44,624 nucleotides of DNA from Clostridiales bacterium (GCA_012719035.1 JAAYBD010000041.1:1-44624), one strand, 5' to 3'. Shown: positions 33,828 to 42,242, numbered from the stretch's first letter. Notes: generated by a model from the sequence alone, not told the origin. Translations and numbers: made by a program.

Positions 33828-34763
33828 ATGAAACGACTAAAGCTGATACTACTAAGAATTGTGCAAATTATTCCAGTGCTACTGATTGTTACAATGCTCG
33901 CCTTTTGGCTGAGTAATGTTTCGGCCGGTGACGTGGCAAACGTAACTCTTCAAAGTAAGGGCATTCAGCCAACGGAGGAGAGCCTTGCGGCCATCAGGGA
34001 GGAACTGGGATTAAATGATCCGCTGCCGGTGCAGTACATAAACTGGCTTAAGAAGGCCTGCCGTCTCGACTTCGGCGTGTCCTTCCAGACAAACCGACCC
34101 GTGACCGAAGAGATTTTCTCCCGTTTCCCGGCTACTCTGGAGCTGGCTATATCCGCAAGTCTTCTGGCGGTCATTTTCGCTATACCGTTGGCCCTGCTTG
34201 CAACCAGATACAGGGACTCCGCTCCGGACCATGTGATACGGGTTATGTCCTCCATCGGCGCCACTATGCCTGACTTTTGGATTGGTCTTATGCTGCTGTA
34301 CTTTTTCGGAGTTCAGCTAAAGATTGCTCCTATCGTTGCAGGGAGCAAAATCCAAAACATTTTCCTTCCGGCGTTCACTCTGAGTATACAGTACGCTGCC
34401 ACATATACGCGAGTGCTGAGAGGAAATCTGGTTGAGATTAATAGGCTCGACTACATAAAAGCGGCAAGGGCCCGAGGGCTTAGCGAGGGCGGCGCACTTG
34501 TTAAGCACGGACTAAAAAACGCCATACTTCCCGTTATTACACTAATAGGTGTCAACTTCGGGAAGCTGGTCGGTGGGCAGGTCGCCATCGAAACCATCTT
34601 TTCATGGAATGGTATCGGACAATTTGCAATTTCCTGCATGAAGGTTAAGGATTTGCCTGTAATACAGGGATACATCATCATTGTGCTGTTAGCCTACGTC
34701 ATAGTAAACCTCATTCTTGATGTAGTCTATATGTACATCGATCCCCGCATTGAAGTGGAGTGA
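33828..34763 (+). CDS. nikB: NikB-like ABC transporter permease (nickel/metallophore/peptide family)
   Basis: Inner-membrane permease, 311 residues, six membrane helices. The N-terminal helix IVQIIPVLLIVTMLAFWLSN and the stretch NWLKKACRLDFGVSFQTNRP closely recall the E. coli NikB equivalent. The ATPase-coupling EAA loop is DYIKAARARGLSEGGALVKH, and the conserved end is ETIFSWNGIGQFAI. ATG 33828 with a weak TAAGGA site. First gene of a six-gene operon with short spacings. It could also move other metal-chelate or peptide ligands. Confidence 0.8.
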   Translation: MKRLKLILLRIVQIIPVLLIVTMLAFWLSNVSAGDVANVTLQSKGIQPTEESLAAIREELGLNDPLPVQYINWLKKACRLDFGVSFQTNRPVTEEIFSRFPATLELAISASLLAVIFAIPLALLATRYRDSAPDHVIRVMSSIGATMPDFWIGLMLLYFFGVQLKIAPIVAGSKIQNIFLPAFTLSIQYAATYTRVLRGNLVEINRLDYIKAARARGLSEGGALVKHGLKNAILPVITLIGVNFGKLVGGQVAIETIFSWNGIGQFAISCMKVKDLPVIQGYIIIVLLAYVIVNLILDVVYMYIDPRIEVE

Positions 34764-34774
34764 GGTAAAGAAAA

Positions 34775-35644
34775 ATGTTTAAATCAATTGTAAGAAAGTT
34801 TTTCCGGAACAAGACTGCGGTGCTGGGACTTATTGTAGCGCTGCTTCTGGTTTTAATCGGAATCTTTGCAGAGCAGGTAGCTCCTCACGATGCCTATGCT
34901 GTGGATATCAGTCAAAAGCTTCTGAACCCCTGCGCTGAATACCCGATGGGAACCGACCAGATGGGACGCTGCATCCTTTCAAGGCTTATCCTTGGAACAA
35001 GGACCAGCCTTTTTTCCGCAATAATTGTCACCGCAATTATTCTGCTGATAGGCGTTCCGTTGGGCGTTATCGCGGGCTATGTAGGCGGCGTAACAGATAA
35101 CATCATTATGCGAATGGCTGATGTTGCCTCAACCTTTCCCTCCTCACTGTTGGCACTTGCAATAGTTGGTATTTTCGGCCCCAGCCTAAGAAATTTGGTT
35201 TTTGTGTTCATTTTTCTCTGGTGGGCACCCTTTGCCAGAATGGTTCGCAGCCAGGTCATGAAAATAAAGGAAACGGAATACGTTCTGGCGGCCGTCGCCG
35301 CCGGCGACAGTCGATTCAAGATAATAGTACGGCATATTCTCCCTAACACTATCTCCTCAATAATCGTATACGCAACGCTGAGAATTGCCGCGGTTATCGC
35401 CCACATCGCCAGCTTTTCGTTCATTGGACTGGGCTCTCAACCCCCCACAGCGGACTGGGGCGTTATGCTGAACGACGGCAGACAGTTTATTACCTCCCAT
35501 CCTCTTATGTTGGTTTGGCCGGGGCTGATGATAGCCATCGTTGTTCTGGCCTTTAACTCCCTGGGCGAGGGGCTAAACGATGCCATGACGCCAACCTCTG
35601 AGGAAGGCGCAGTTGTGAAGGAAACAGGTGCAGTAAATGTGTAA
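34775..35644 (+). CDS. nikC: NikC-like ABC transporter permease
   Basis: Second permease, 289 residues. A cytosolic N-terminus (SIVRKFFRNKTAVLGLIVAL) is followed by membrane helices; the signature YPMGTDQMGRCILSRLILGT is conserved in DppC/NikC proteins. The EAA loop is ETEYVLAAVAAGDSRFKIIV, and the C-terminal block is GSQPPTADWGVMLNDGRQF. Starts 11 bases after nikB; its stop overlaps the next gene by eight bases. Confidence 0.82.
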   Translation: MFKSIVRKFFRNKTAVLGLIVALLLVLIGIFAEQVAPHDAYAVDISQKLLNPCAEYPMGTDQMGRCILSRLILGTRTSLFSAIIVTAIILLIGVPLGVIAGYVGGVTDNIIMRMADVASTFPSSLLALAIVGIFGPSLRNLVFVFIFLWWAPFARMVRSQVMKIKETEYVLAAVAAGDSRFKIIVRHILPNTISSIIVYATLRIAAVIAHIASFSFIGLGSQPPTADWGVMLNDGRQFITSHPLMLVWPGLMIAIVVLAFNSLGEGLNDAMTPTSEEGAVVKETGAVNV

Positions 35645-36434
35645 TGAAGAAGCCGTATTGGCGGTTAAAGACCTGAAAACGTACTTCTACTGCAAGGGCA
35701 GAGTTGTCAAGGCGGTGGACGGCGTCAGCATTGACGTGTACAAGGGAAGAATAACGGCAATTATCGGTGGCTCAGGCAGCGGAAAGTCTGTAATGTCCCT
35801 GTCAATTCTCAATTTAATCGACAAGCCGGGCAAGATTGTTGATGGGCAAGTGCTGCTACACGGCAAAGATCTCCTCAAGTTCAGTGAAAAGGAGCTGCGA
35901 GGAATAAGAGGACGCCAGATTGCTATGATTTTTCAGGAGCCCTCCTGTGCACTCAACCCGGTGGTCAAGGTAAAAAAGCATATGTATGAGGCCGTACGTA
36001 TTCACGATAAGGGTGCAAGGATGAACAATCTGCTGGATGGCTTTAGGCAAACGCTTCTGCGTGTAGGGCTCTCTGAACCAGACAGGGTGCTTGAAAGCTA
36101 CCCCTTCGAGCTCAGCGGAGGAATGTGCCAGCGCGTAATGGTGGCCATGGGACTTGTGACCAACGCTGAGGTCCTCATAGCAGACGAGCCGACCTCCTCG
36201 CTGGATCTTACCACTCAAGCCGAAATACTTGAGGAGTTGTTGCGCCTAAAGGAGGAAGGAATGGCGGTTATCCTCATCACCCACGACCTTGGCGTCGTTG
36301 CCCAAACGGCAGACGATATGTACGTTATAAAAGATGGGAAAATAGTTGAAAGCGGAACCGTTCGAGAGGTCTTTGCCAACCCGAAAAATGAGTATACCAG
36401 GTACCTGATGGATCCAATAACAATACATAATTGA
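35637..36434 (+). CDS. nikD: NikD-like ABC transporter ATP-binding protein
   Basis: 265-residue nucleotide-binding subunit. Walker A IGGSGSGKSVMSL, Q-loop IFQEPSCALNPV, ABC signature YPFELSGGMCQRVMVAMGL, Walker B EVLIADEPTSSLD and switch His in LITHDLGVVA. Shorter than OppD, as NikD usually is, with only a brief C-terminal region. ATG 35637 lies within the end of the permease gene (overlap). Confidence 0.85.
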   Translation: MCNEEAVLAVKDLKTYFYCKGRVVKAVDGVSIDVYKGRITAIIGGSGSGKSVMSLSILNLIDKPGKIVDGQVLLHGKDLLKFSEKELRGIRGRQIAMIFQEPSCALNPVVKVKKHMYEAVRIHDKGARMNNLLDGFRQTLLRVGLSEPDRVLESYPFELSGGMCQRVMVAMGLVTNAEVLIADEPTSSLDLTTQAEILEELLRLKEEGMAVILITHDLGVVAQTADDMYVIKDGKIVESGTVREVFANPKNEYTRYLMDPITIHN

Positions 36435-36435
36435 A

Positions 36436-37380
36436 GTGAGTGTAAACGTGAATATTGTTGAAGTTAAATCACTATACAAGTCCTACACAAAATCCAAACC
36501 GACAAAGTACGCTGTACACAACGTCAGCCTTGGAATTGAGCATGGAGAAATACTCGGGCTGGTTGGCGAATCGGGCTGCGGCAAGAGTACTCTCGGTGCA
36601 CTCATGCTAAAGCTCATTGAACCCACTAAGGGCGAAATCTGGTTTGACGGCAAAAACATAACAAACCTAACGTTTAGGAATATGCGCAAAATTCGCAGCC
36701 ATATGCAGATAGTGTTTCAGGGCAGTTCTAATGCCTTTAATCCCTACCACACCGTGCGCCAGATAATCAGTGAGCCAATGGATAATTACACGAAATTCTC
36801 ATCAGCTGAAAAGGAACGCAAAATTCTTGCATGCCTTGAAAGTGTTGGACTGGGTGCAGAGCACATAGAGCGTTACAGCGGCGAACTCTCCGGCGGACAG
36901 CGCCAAAGAATAGGTATTGCAAGAGCCCTTATTCTCGACCCTAAATTCGTCGTGTGCGACGAGGCCGTCTCCAGCGTGGATTATGGACTAAAAAAACAGA
37001 TACTCAAAATTTTGTATGATTTGAAGCAGGAAAAGGGCTTTACATATCTCTTCATTTCCCACGATATGGCGGCTATAAACGCGGTTTGCGACAGAGTGGC
37101 CGTCATGTATCTGGGAAATTTGGTCGAAATACTTCCAAGCACAGACGCCACTGCGCTTCATCCGTACACCAAGGCGCTTATGGCCGCAACGCTGGAGCCG
37201 GATCCCAAAATTAAGAAGAAAAAGCTTGTCCTCTTCAACGAAAGCGGCGATTTCAGTTATCCTCATGGTGGCTGCCCCTTCCAGAGTAGATGTTTATATG
37301 CGAGCGAGAAATGCCGTACAGAGGACCAACTGCTCAGGGAAATTAGTGACGGGCACTTTGTAGCCTGCCATTTAATTTAA
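36436..37380 (+). CDS. nikE: NikE-like ABC transporter ATP-binding protein
   Basis: Second ATPase, 314 residues. Walker A GESGCGKSTLGALML, Q-loop IVFQGSSNAFNPYHTV, signature YSGELSGGQRQRIGIARAL, Walker B KFVVCDEAVSSVDYG (a slightly unusual Ala for Pro in the D-loop region) and LFISHDMAAI. It has the OppF-type C-terminal extension with Cys pattern GGCPFQSRCLYASEKC, which binds an Fe-S cluster in some relatives. Start GTG 36436 or GTG 36448; neither has a clear ribosome binding site. Confidence 0.82.
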   Translation: MSVNVNIVEVKSLYKSYTKSKPTKYAVHNVSLGIEHGEILGLVGESGCGKSTLGALMLKLIEPTKGEIWFDGKNITNLTFRNMRKIRSHMQIVFQGSSNAFNPYHTVRQIISEPMDNYTKFSSAEKERKILACLESVGLGAEHIERYSGELSGGQRQRIGIARALILDPKFVVCDEAVSSVDYGLKKQILKILYDLKQEKGFTYLFISHDMAAINAVCDRVAVMYLGNLVEILPSTDATALHPYTKALMAATLEPDPKIKKKKLVLFNESGDFSYPHGGCPFQSRCLYASEKCRTEDQLLREISDGHFVACHLI

Positions 37381-37413
37381 TTACAACTAAGGAAAAGGAG
37401 AAATCAGAAACCA

Positions 37414-39036
37414 ATGAAAAGAAAAATAGCATTGCTTCTCGTTCTGGCCCTTGCAGCCAGCCTGCTGCTTTGCGCCTGCGGCAAGGTAGAAACCGGGAAT
37501 GTACAACAGCCGGCTGACCAGACCGGAACTGCGGGCGAAAAAGAGGTCGTTGTTGCTCTGTACAAGGATGCTGCAATTGACACGCTCGATGCAGCCTCCT
37601 ATAACGGGCCTCACTTCCTTTATAAGATGATTTATGAAGGCTTGACTGAGGACGGCGGCAGCAAAGGCATTATTCCCACACTTGCTGAGAGCTGGGACAT
37701 CTCTGAGGACGGCAAGACCTATACCTTTCACCTCAGAAAGGGCGTCAAGTTCTCTGACGGAAGCGACTTCAATGCAGACGCCGTTATTTTCAACATGAAG
37801 CGCTGGACAAACAACGACCGCTTTTCCTCGCTGACTTCCTGCTATGTTGAAAGCATGAAGGCCATTGATGAAAACACCGTTTCCATTACCTACACCAACG
37901 CTTCATACCCCACGCTTATTGAATTGTCCTATCCTCGCCCCGACCGCTTCCTCAGCCCAAACGCCGTTGCCGAGGACGGAACCTTTAAGGAACCCATCGG
38001 CACTGGTCCCTGGATGGTAGAGAGTTATAAAAAGGACTCTGAGCTCACACTGGTTCCCAACCCCTATTATTGGGGAGCCAAGCCCAATGTGGACAGAATT
38101 CGCTTCAAGGTCATCGGTGATGCTCAGGCCAGAGTCCTGGCTTTGCAGAGCGGTGAGGTCGATATCATTGGCGGAGACCTTGTTGGCAAAATTCCCATGG
38201 AGAGCCGCAACGAGCTCAAGGAAAGCACTGATTTTGAATACTTCACTGCCGGTACCATGTGCTCTCACTTTATCGCATTCAACGAGAAAAATGCAATATT
38301 CCAAGATAAGAATATCCGTCTGGCCTTCAGCTATGCCATTGACAAGAAGGCCATAGCCGAGGATCTCTTTGACGGAAACGGCGTAGAGGCAAGCGGTATG
38401 TATCAAGCCAGCGTGCCCTACACAAAGAAAGACACAAACCACGGCTATCCCTATGACGTTGATAAGGCAAACGCTCTGCTTGACGAAGCGGGCTGGATCG
38501 ACAGCGATGGCGACGGAATCCGCGATAAGGACGGCGCAAAGCTCGGCTTCAAGCTGGTCTATACCGCTGATGAATTTCCGGAGTGGAAGCCGCTCGCGGA
38601 ATTCCTCCAGTCTCAGTTCACCGCCATCGGTGTGAACATCACACTTAATCCGTTGGATCAAAATGGTTACGGCAATGTTCAGACTGAGTCCCGTGATTTC
38701 GACCTGATCCTTTGGAGGACATCCTCTGATTCATGGGTTCCTCACAGCTCGCTTAAGGAGCTCTTTATACCCTATGCAGGCCGCGATTTTGCCCAAATTT
38801 GGACAGACGAGACGCTTGAGGGTATGATAAGCGATGTCCTCGTCTGTCTCGATGAAACCGAGCGTCAGGCAAAGTACGACGAAATTTTCTCTTACATCAG
38901 CGATAACGCGCTGACAACCCCTGTTTATTATCCGACCACCGCTTTTGCAGTAAACACCAAGAAGATTGCAAACTTCGAGATAGGTGTCAATAACTACGCT
39001 CCCGTCGAGTGGCAAAAGCTTGACGTTATCGGTTAG
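37414..39036 (+). CDS. nikA: NikA-like substrate-binding lipoprotein (nickel/metallophore)
   Basis: 540-residue extracytoplasmic binding protein of the SBP_bac_5 family. The signal ends in a lipobox with LLLCACGK, lipidation at Cys22. Strings such as [52 protein letters not shown] and [14 protein letters not shown] parallel E. coli NikA; RPDRF corresponds to the RPFRF that contacts the metal-chelator complex, and PHSSL corresponds to the PHAFL histidine that ligates nickel. These comparisons are from memory of the family. AAAAGGAG precedes ATG 37414. Ligand is probably a metal-chelator complex; a peptide is the alternative. Confidence 0.78.
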   Translation: MKRKIALLLVLALAASLLLCACGKVETGNVQQPADQTGTAGEKEVVVALYKDAAIDTLDAASYNGPHFLYKMIYEGLTEDGGSKGIIPTLAESWDISEDGKTYTFHLRKGVKFSDGSDFNADAVIFNMKRWTNNDRFSSLTSCYVESMKAIDENTVSITYTNASYPTLIELSYPRPDRFLSPNAVAEDGTFKEPIGTGPWMVESYKKDSELTLVPNPYYWGAKPNVDRIRFKVIGDAQARVLALQSGEVDIIGGDLVGKIPMESRNELKESTDFEYFTAGTMCSHFIAFNEKNAIFQDKNIRLAFSYAIDKKAIAEDLFDGNGVEASGMYQASVPYTKKDTNHGYPYDVDKANALLDEAGWIDSDGDGIRDKDGAKLGFKLVYTADEFPEWKPLAEFLQSQFTAIGVNITLNPLDQNGYGNVQTESRDFDLILWRTSSDSWVPHSSLKELFIPYAGRDFAQIWTDETLEGMISDVLVCLDETERQAKYDEIFSYISDNALTTPVYYPTTAFAVNTKKIANFEIGVNNYAPVEWQKLDVIG

Positions 39037-39047
39037 GCGGTGCATTG

Positions 39048-39794
39048 GTGGTGAACGCAGAAAACGTAATCAAAAATTGGACTGAAAGCTCCGGGAATTA
39101 CAGCAAGCTGATAGAGAGGGAACTGGCCAGCTTCAAGCGGCAAGCTTGGACAGAGCTCATCCTCGCCAATGCTGGCAAAAGCGGGAAGCTGAAAATCCTC
39201 GACGTTGGAACCGGCCCTGGCTTCTTTACCATAATCATGTCTATGGCCGGGAACGATGTTACCGCCATAGACTGCACACAGGCAATGCTTGACGAGGCGC
39301 AGAACAACGCAAAGCGCAACGGTGTATCGCCGCGTTTTCTTCTATCGGATACGCAGGAGACACCCTTTGACGACGAGAGCTTTGACCTTATCATTAGCCG
39401 CAATGTAGCATGGACTATCTTAGATGCTGAAAAGGCTTATGCCGAGTGGAGGCGAATTCTTAGGCCTGACGGAAGAGTGCTCATTTTCGATGCCAACTGG
39501 AACCGCCGTCTCTTTGACGAGAATAAGAACAGCGAATATCTCCGCGATGTCGAAGCGGTAAAGCGCCTTTACCCAGATTTTCAGGTCAACATCCATTCCT
39601 CAGATATGGACGAATTTCGGCGTACAATGCCTATGTGCGCAAGGATCAGACCACAGTGGGATTTAGAAGCACTGCTTCGCGTAGGCTATTCAAAGGTGAG
39701 CTGTGACACTTCAATCGGCAAACTAATTTACGATGAGCCGGAACAGCTGCTCTACAAATCTTCCCCAATGTTTCTGCTGATAGCAGAAAAGTAA
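39048..39794 (+). CDS. Class I SAM-dependent methyltransferase, end of nik-like operon
   Basis: 248-residue cytosolic enzyme. Motif I is LKILDVGTGPGFFTIIMSMA, the acidic residue VTAIDCTQAMLDEAQ, motif II SFDLIISRNVAWTI, and RPDGRVLIFDANW follows. The substrate is unknown; a small molecule is likely. Starts TTG 39045, GTG 39048 and GTG 39051 are in frame; AGGCGG at 39035-39040 favours 39048. Only 11 bases after nikA and before the operon terminator, so it is co-expressed with the transporter. It might modify the imported metal chelator or a metal-handling metabolite (inference). Confidence 0.8.
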   Translation: MVNAENVIKNWTESSGNYSKLIERELASFKRQAWTELILANAGKSGKLKILDVGTGPGFFTIIMSMAGNDVTAIDCTQAMLDEAQNNAKRNGVSPRFLLSDTQETPFDDESFDLIISRNVAWTILDAEKAYAEWRRILRPDGRVLIFDANWNRRLFDENKNSEYLRDVEAVKRLYPDFQVNIHSSDMDEFRRTMPMCARIRPQWDLEALLRVGYSKVSCDTSIGKLIYDEPEQLLYKSSPMFLLIAEK

Positions 39795-39800
39795 ATACCT

Positions 39801-39838
39801 GCCCCGTTATTCGAGAGAACCCGAATGACGGGGCTTTT
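39801..39838 (+). terminator. Terminator of the nik-like operon
   Basis: GCCCCGTTATTCG (39801-39813) pairs with CGAATGACGGGGC (39822-39834), one T-G wobble, followed by TTTT. Confidence 0.88.
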
Positions 39839-39972
39839 ATAGTGTTTCTTCAAACTTAAGATAGGGCTCCAGCAGTTTTTCAGCTTATAGCCTTCTCCGT
39901 CAGGGTTAGCGCCTCATGAGCTTCGCCATTGTGGTGCTGATGCGCAATTGACACAACTTGGACGAGGATTGT
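39837..39972 (-). pseudogene. Possible coding remnant in frame after the second methyltransferase
   Basis: After the TAA of the - strand methyltransferase the same frame continues for about 30 residues (TILVQVVSIAHQHHNGEAHE, ALTLTEKAIS) to a TGA. In a neighbouring frame the sequence goes on AEKLLEPYLKFEETL and stops at 39837-39839. This looks like an eroded C-terminal part of a protein with one frameshift. No family recognised; chance cannot be excluded. Confidence 0.3.
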
Positions 39973-40773
39973 TTATTTTTTCCAATACATTGTAGCCGCT
40001 GTTGTGTCAATCTTATCCGATATTACGCCATCCCTTACAAGAGAATGCAAGTAATCCTTAATATCGGCGGTTTCTTTTTCGCCCAGCCGCTTTACTGGCA
40101 TAATTCTTCCCAGATAATATGAGCACGCATCCTCAAATGACTGATTCATTGGCCAAATTTGCTTCTCATAATGGAAGCTCGGCGTATAGCCCTTATGAAA
40201 AAGAATATCAAGCATATATGAAAAACTGTTGTCACAGCTTGAGCCTTCTGTTCCTACTCCAGCCATTTCCTGTACCTTCTGCATGACGGGCTCAATCATA
40301 CTAATTGGACTGCAGATAGCACAAAAGCGTCTTGACGCGCTGTTGAGCTTCTCGAAAGTATCAACGTCGCAGATAGCCGGTGTGTTATGGGCAAATACCA
40401 AATCAAAGCGCTCATTCATTCCGTTTTGCGCTAAGTCAACTGTGTTCCAGTCCATCAATTTTAAAGAAACGTTGCGTATTTTGGATTCATCAAGTATTTT
40501 ATTACCATTAGCCAGCATCTTTGGCGAGATGTCGATGCCAGTCACAGTATGTACTTTTTCGGCGAGGGCGATAGAGTATATGCCCACACCGCAGCCTACA
40601 TCTAATACTTCAAAGCTTTTATCGATCATATGTTCCTGTTCCAATAGGTTCAGAAATTCATCATATAGATGGTGATAAGTTGGGTCCCCAGCTTGAGAGT
40701 CCCACAACGCAACTGCGTCTTCGGGTTTACCTGAATATGGCACCCAGTGTTTTCTTATTTCTTCTAATAACAT
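39973..40773 (-). CDS. Class I SAM-dependent methyltransferase (divergent from HxlR gene)
   Basis: 266-residue methyltransferase, not closely similar to the one at 39048. Motif I is FEVLDVGCGVGIYSIALAEK, the acidic residue VTGIDISPKML, and the motif II region RFDLVFAHNTPAICDVDTFE. The later part holds Cys-containing SRRFCAICSPISMIEP. No metal-methyltransferase Cys triad is seen. ATG 40773 has GGAGG upstream. It is divergent from the HxlR regulator across 119 bases, a layout typical of a regulator and its target. Substrate unknown. Confidence 0.82.
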   Translation of the reverse strand: MLLEEIRKHWVPYSGKPEDAVALWDSQAGDPTYHHLYDEFLNLLEQEHMIDKSFEVLDVGCGVGIYSIALAEKVHTVTGIDISPKMLANGNKILDESKIRNVSLKLMDWNTVDLAQNGMNERFDLVFAHNTPAICDVDTFEKLNSASRRFCAICSPISMIEPVMQKVQEMAGVGTEGSSCDNSFSYMLDILFHKGYTPSFHYEKQIWPMNQSFEDACSYYLGRIMPVKRLGEKETADIKDYLHSLVRDGVISDKIDTTAATMYWKK

Positions 40774-40817
40774 ACTTATGTACCTCCGTTTTTTATTATA
40801 ATTTCTATTGAAAGAGT

Positions 40818-40862
40818 ATCCCCTGTCGGGGCTTGCAGGAACGTGGTAAATGGTATTATGTT
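40818..40862 (+). promoter_or_regulatory. Promoter with CCCC-N4-GGGG box, HxlR gene / methyltransferase gene
   Basis: ATCCCC-TGTC-GGGGCTTGCAG: CCCC (40820-40823) and GGGG (40828-40831) lead into a -35-like TTGCAG (40833-40838); TATTAT or TATGTT lies 15-18 bases on. The dyad is 46 bases upstream of the divergent methyltransferase start and 61 upstream of the HxlR start, so it could serve both. Confidence 0.5.
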
Positions 40863-40892
40863 ATACGCAACAAATAGAGGAGAGGGAAAGCT

Positions 40893-41288
40893 ATGGATTT
40901 TCAAGAAAACGAAAACTATTGTCCTTTTGATACCGCATGGTCTTTGATTTGCGGTAAGTATAAACAGCGCATCATGTGGTTGCTGGCAGATCGAAAACTG
41001 CGTTTTTCTGAATTGCAACGTATGTTTCCGAACATTACAACTAAAGTTCTTACTCAGCAACTGCGAATACTTGAACAAGACAAACTAATTACTCGTACTG
41101 TATATCCTGAGGTGCCGATAAAAACTGAGTATGAACTAACAGAATTAGGAATGAAAGCAAAGCCAATATTTATGGCTGTACGTGATTTTGGAGAGCAATA
41201 TCTGGATGAACACAAAAAACCCTGTAGCTGCCCAGCCTGCGGGAATAATTACAGCGGAACCACTACGCTCCTACCAAAACACCACTAA
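40893..41288 (+). CDS. HxlR-family winged-helix regulator with C-terminal Cys cluster
   Basis: 131-residue MarR-like regulator. The N-terminal Cys of the family (ENYCPFDTAWSLICGKYKQR) is present, followed by RFSELQRMFPNITTKVLTQQ, LRILEQDKLITRTVYPEVPI and EYELTELGMKAKPI. After the last helix it has a tail with PCSCPACGNN, a CxCxxC cluster that could bind metal or sense thiols, unusual for HxlR proteins. GAGGAGAGGG precedes ATG 40893. Divergent from a methyltransferase gene that it probably controls. Confidence 0.87.
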   Translation: MDFQENENYCPFDTAWSLICGKYKQRIMWLLADRKLRFSELQRMFPNITTKVLTQQLRILEQDKLITRTVYPEVPIKTEYELTELGMKAKPIFMAVRDFGEQYLDEHKKPCSCPACGNNYSGTTTLLPKHH

Positions 41289-41596
41289 ATCGCAATAGGA
41301 ATATCAAAGATATCCGAATTCTTATTTTTGTATAATATATAAGAAAATAAAAATATTACAAGTACGCACTTTTAGGTAATAATATTACCTGAAAGTTACA
41401 TCAAAACAAGATGTACCGGGAAAAGTCCCAAGTCAAAAACCTCCGTCTTATACTGGAATGGAATCAAGACGAACTCACTGAATGAATGCCATTTCATTCC
41501 TTATTTAAATTGAATACATTAATTCTATACATCAAACGTTATTGAAGTTTGAGTTTATCAAAAATACTTATTAATTTAAAAAACTGCCATATTTAT
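41289..41596. other. Gene-free stretch with a large inverted repeat
   Basis: No supported gene. A weak hairpin GGAATATC-aaa-GATATCC plus T-rich DNA (41299-41330) may end the HxlR transcript. ACTTTTAGGTAATA (41368-41381) pairs with TATTACCTGAAAGT (41383-41396) with one wobble, followed by TACATC...GATGTA and GGGA-aaag-TCCC hairpins up to about 41429. A 24-residue frame from 41411 (MYREKSQVKNLRLILEWNQD, ELTE) resembles the start of an XRE-type helix-turn-helix protein but has no ribosome binding site and stops at once; it may be a gene fragment. Confidence 0.45.
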
Positions 41597-41637
41597 CCCC
41601 TATAGGGGCTTACAGACAAAGATAGCAACATTATAAT
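41595..41637 (+). promoter_or_regulatory. Promoter with CCCC-N4-GGGG box, TetR gene
   Basis: ATCCCC-TATA-GGGGCTTACAG: CCCC (41597-41600) and GGGG (41605-41608) form a perfect 12-base palindrome, leading into -35-like TTACAG (41610-41615), then a 16-base spacer and perfect TATAAT (41632-41637). Best-formed of the three boxes. Confidence 0.6.
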
Positions 41638-41672
41638 TGGTTAGGAATATTGAGCGCGTAGGAGTAAACCAG

Positions 41673-42242
41673 ATGGCACAAGTGCTTAAAGATGAGATAA
41701 GAGAGCGCATATTTAATGCCGCAATAGACGCTTTTTATGAGAAGGACTACAAAAGCGCTTCAATGCAGGAAATTGCAAAAAGAGCAAAGGTGCCTGTTGG
41801 GCTCATATATTCATATTACAAAAACAAAGAGGAGCTTTTTGAAAAAATTGTACAGCCGGTTCTATGGCAATATCCTGAAACGTTGAAAAAAGCCTCTGAT
41901 ACCCACACATTTGAATTTAATGTCTACACCAATATTGAAAAACCGTTCTATTCCGAACTTTTCAAAAGGCATCGCCAGTTTGTAATCCTTATGGATAAAA
42001 GCGAAGGAACCAAGTTCAGTAACGCTAAAGAGAACATGATTAATCACCTTGAAGCACATATTCATGTGAACTGGAAGGAAAAGCTCGGTCCGGAATACGA
42101 TGACTTGTTTATACACATTATTGCAAAAAGCCACATAGAAGGTATCATTGAAATTGCCCGAAATTATAAGGATCATGAATGGGCAATGAAAGTCTTGGAT
42201 TTATTAACTCTCTACGCCTTTAACGGCAGAAAGTACCTATAA
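41673..42242 (+). CDS. TetR/AcrR-family transcriptional regulator
   Basis: 189-residue regulator. The N-terminal TetR DNA-binding domain is IFNAAIDAFYEKDYKSASMQ followed by EIAKRAKVPVGLIYSYYKNK and EELFEKIV. The C-terminal ligand domain is unassigned. The frame opens at 41637, but TAGGAG at 41658-41663 selects ATG 41673. It precedes an Fe-siderophore/cobalamin-type uptake operon on the same strand, separated by a terminator and a perfect palindrome that could be its operator. Confidence 0.9.
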   Translation: MAQVLKDEIRERIFNAAIDAFYEKDYKSASMQEIAKRAKVPVGLIYSYYKNKEELFEKIVQPVLWQYPETLKKASDTHTFEFNVYTNIEKPFYSELFKRHRQFVILMDKSEGTKFSNAKENMINHLEAHIHVNWKEKLGPEYDDLFIHIIAKSHIEGIIEIARNYKDHEWAMKVLDLLTLYAFNGRKYL

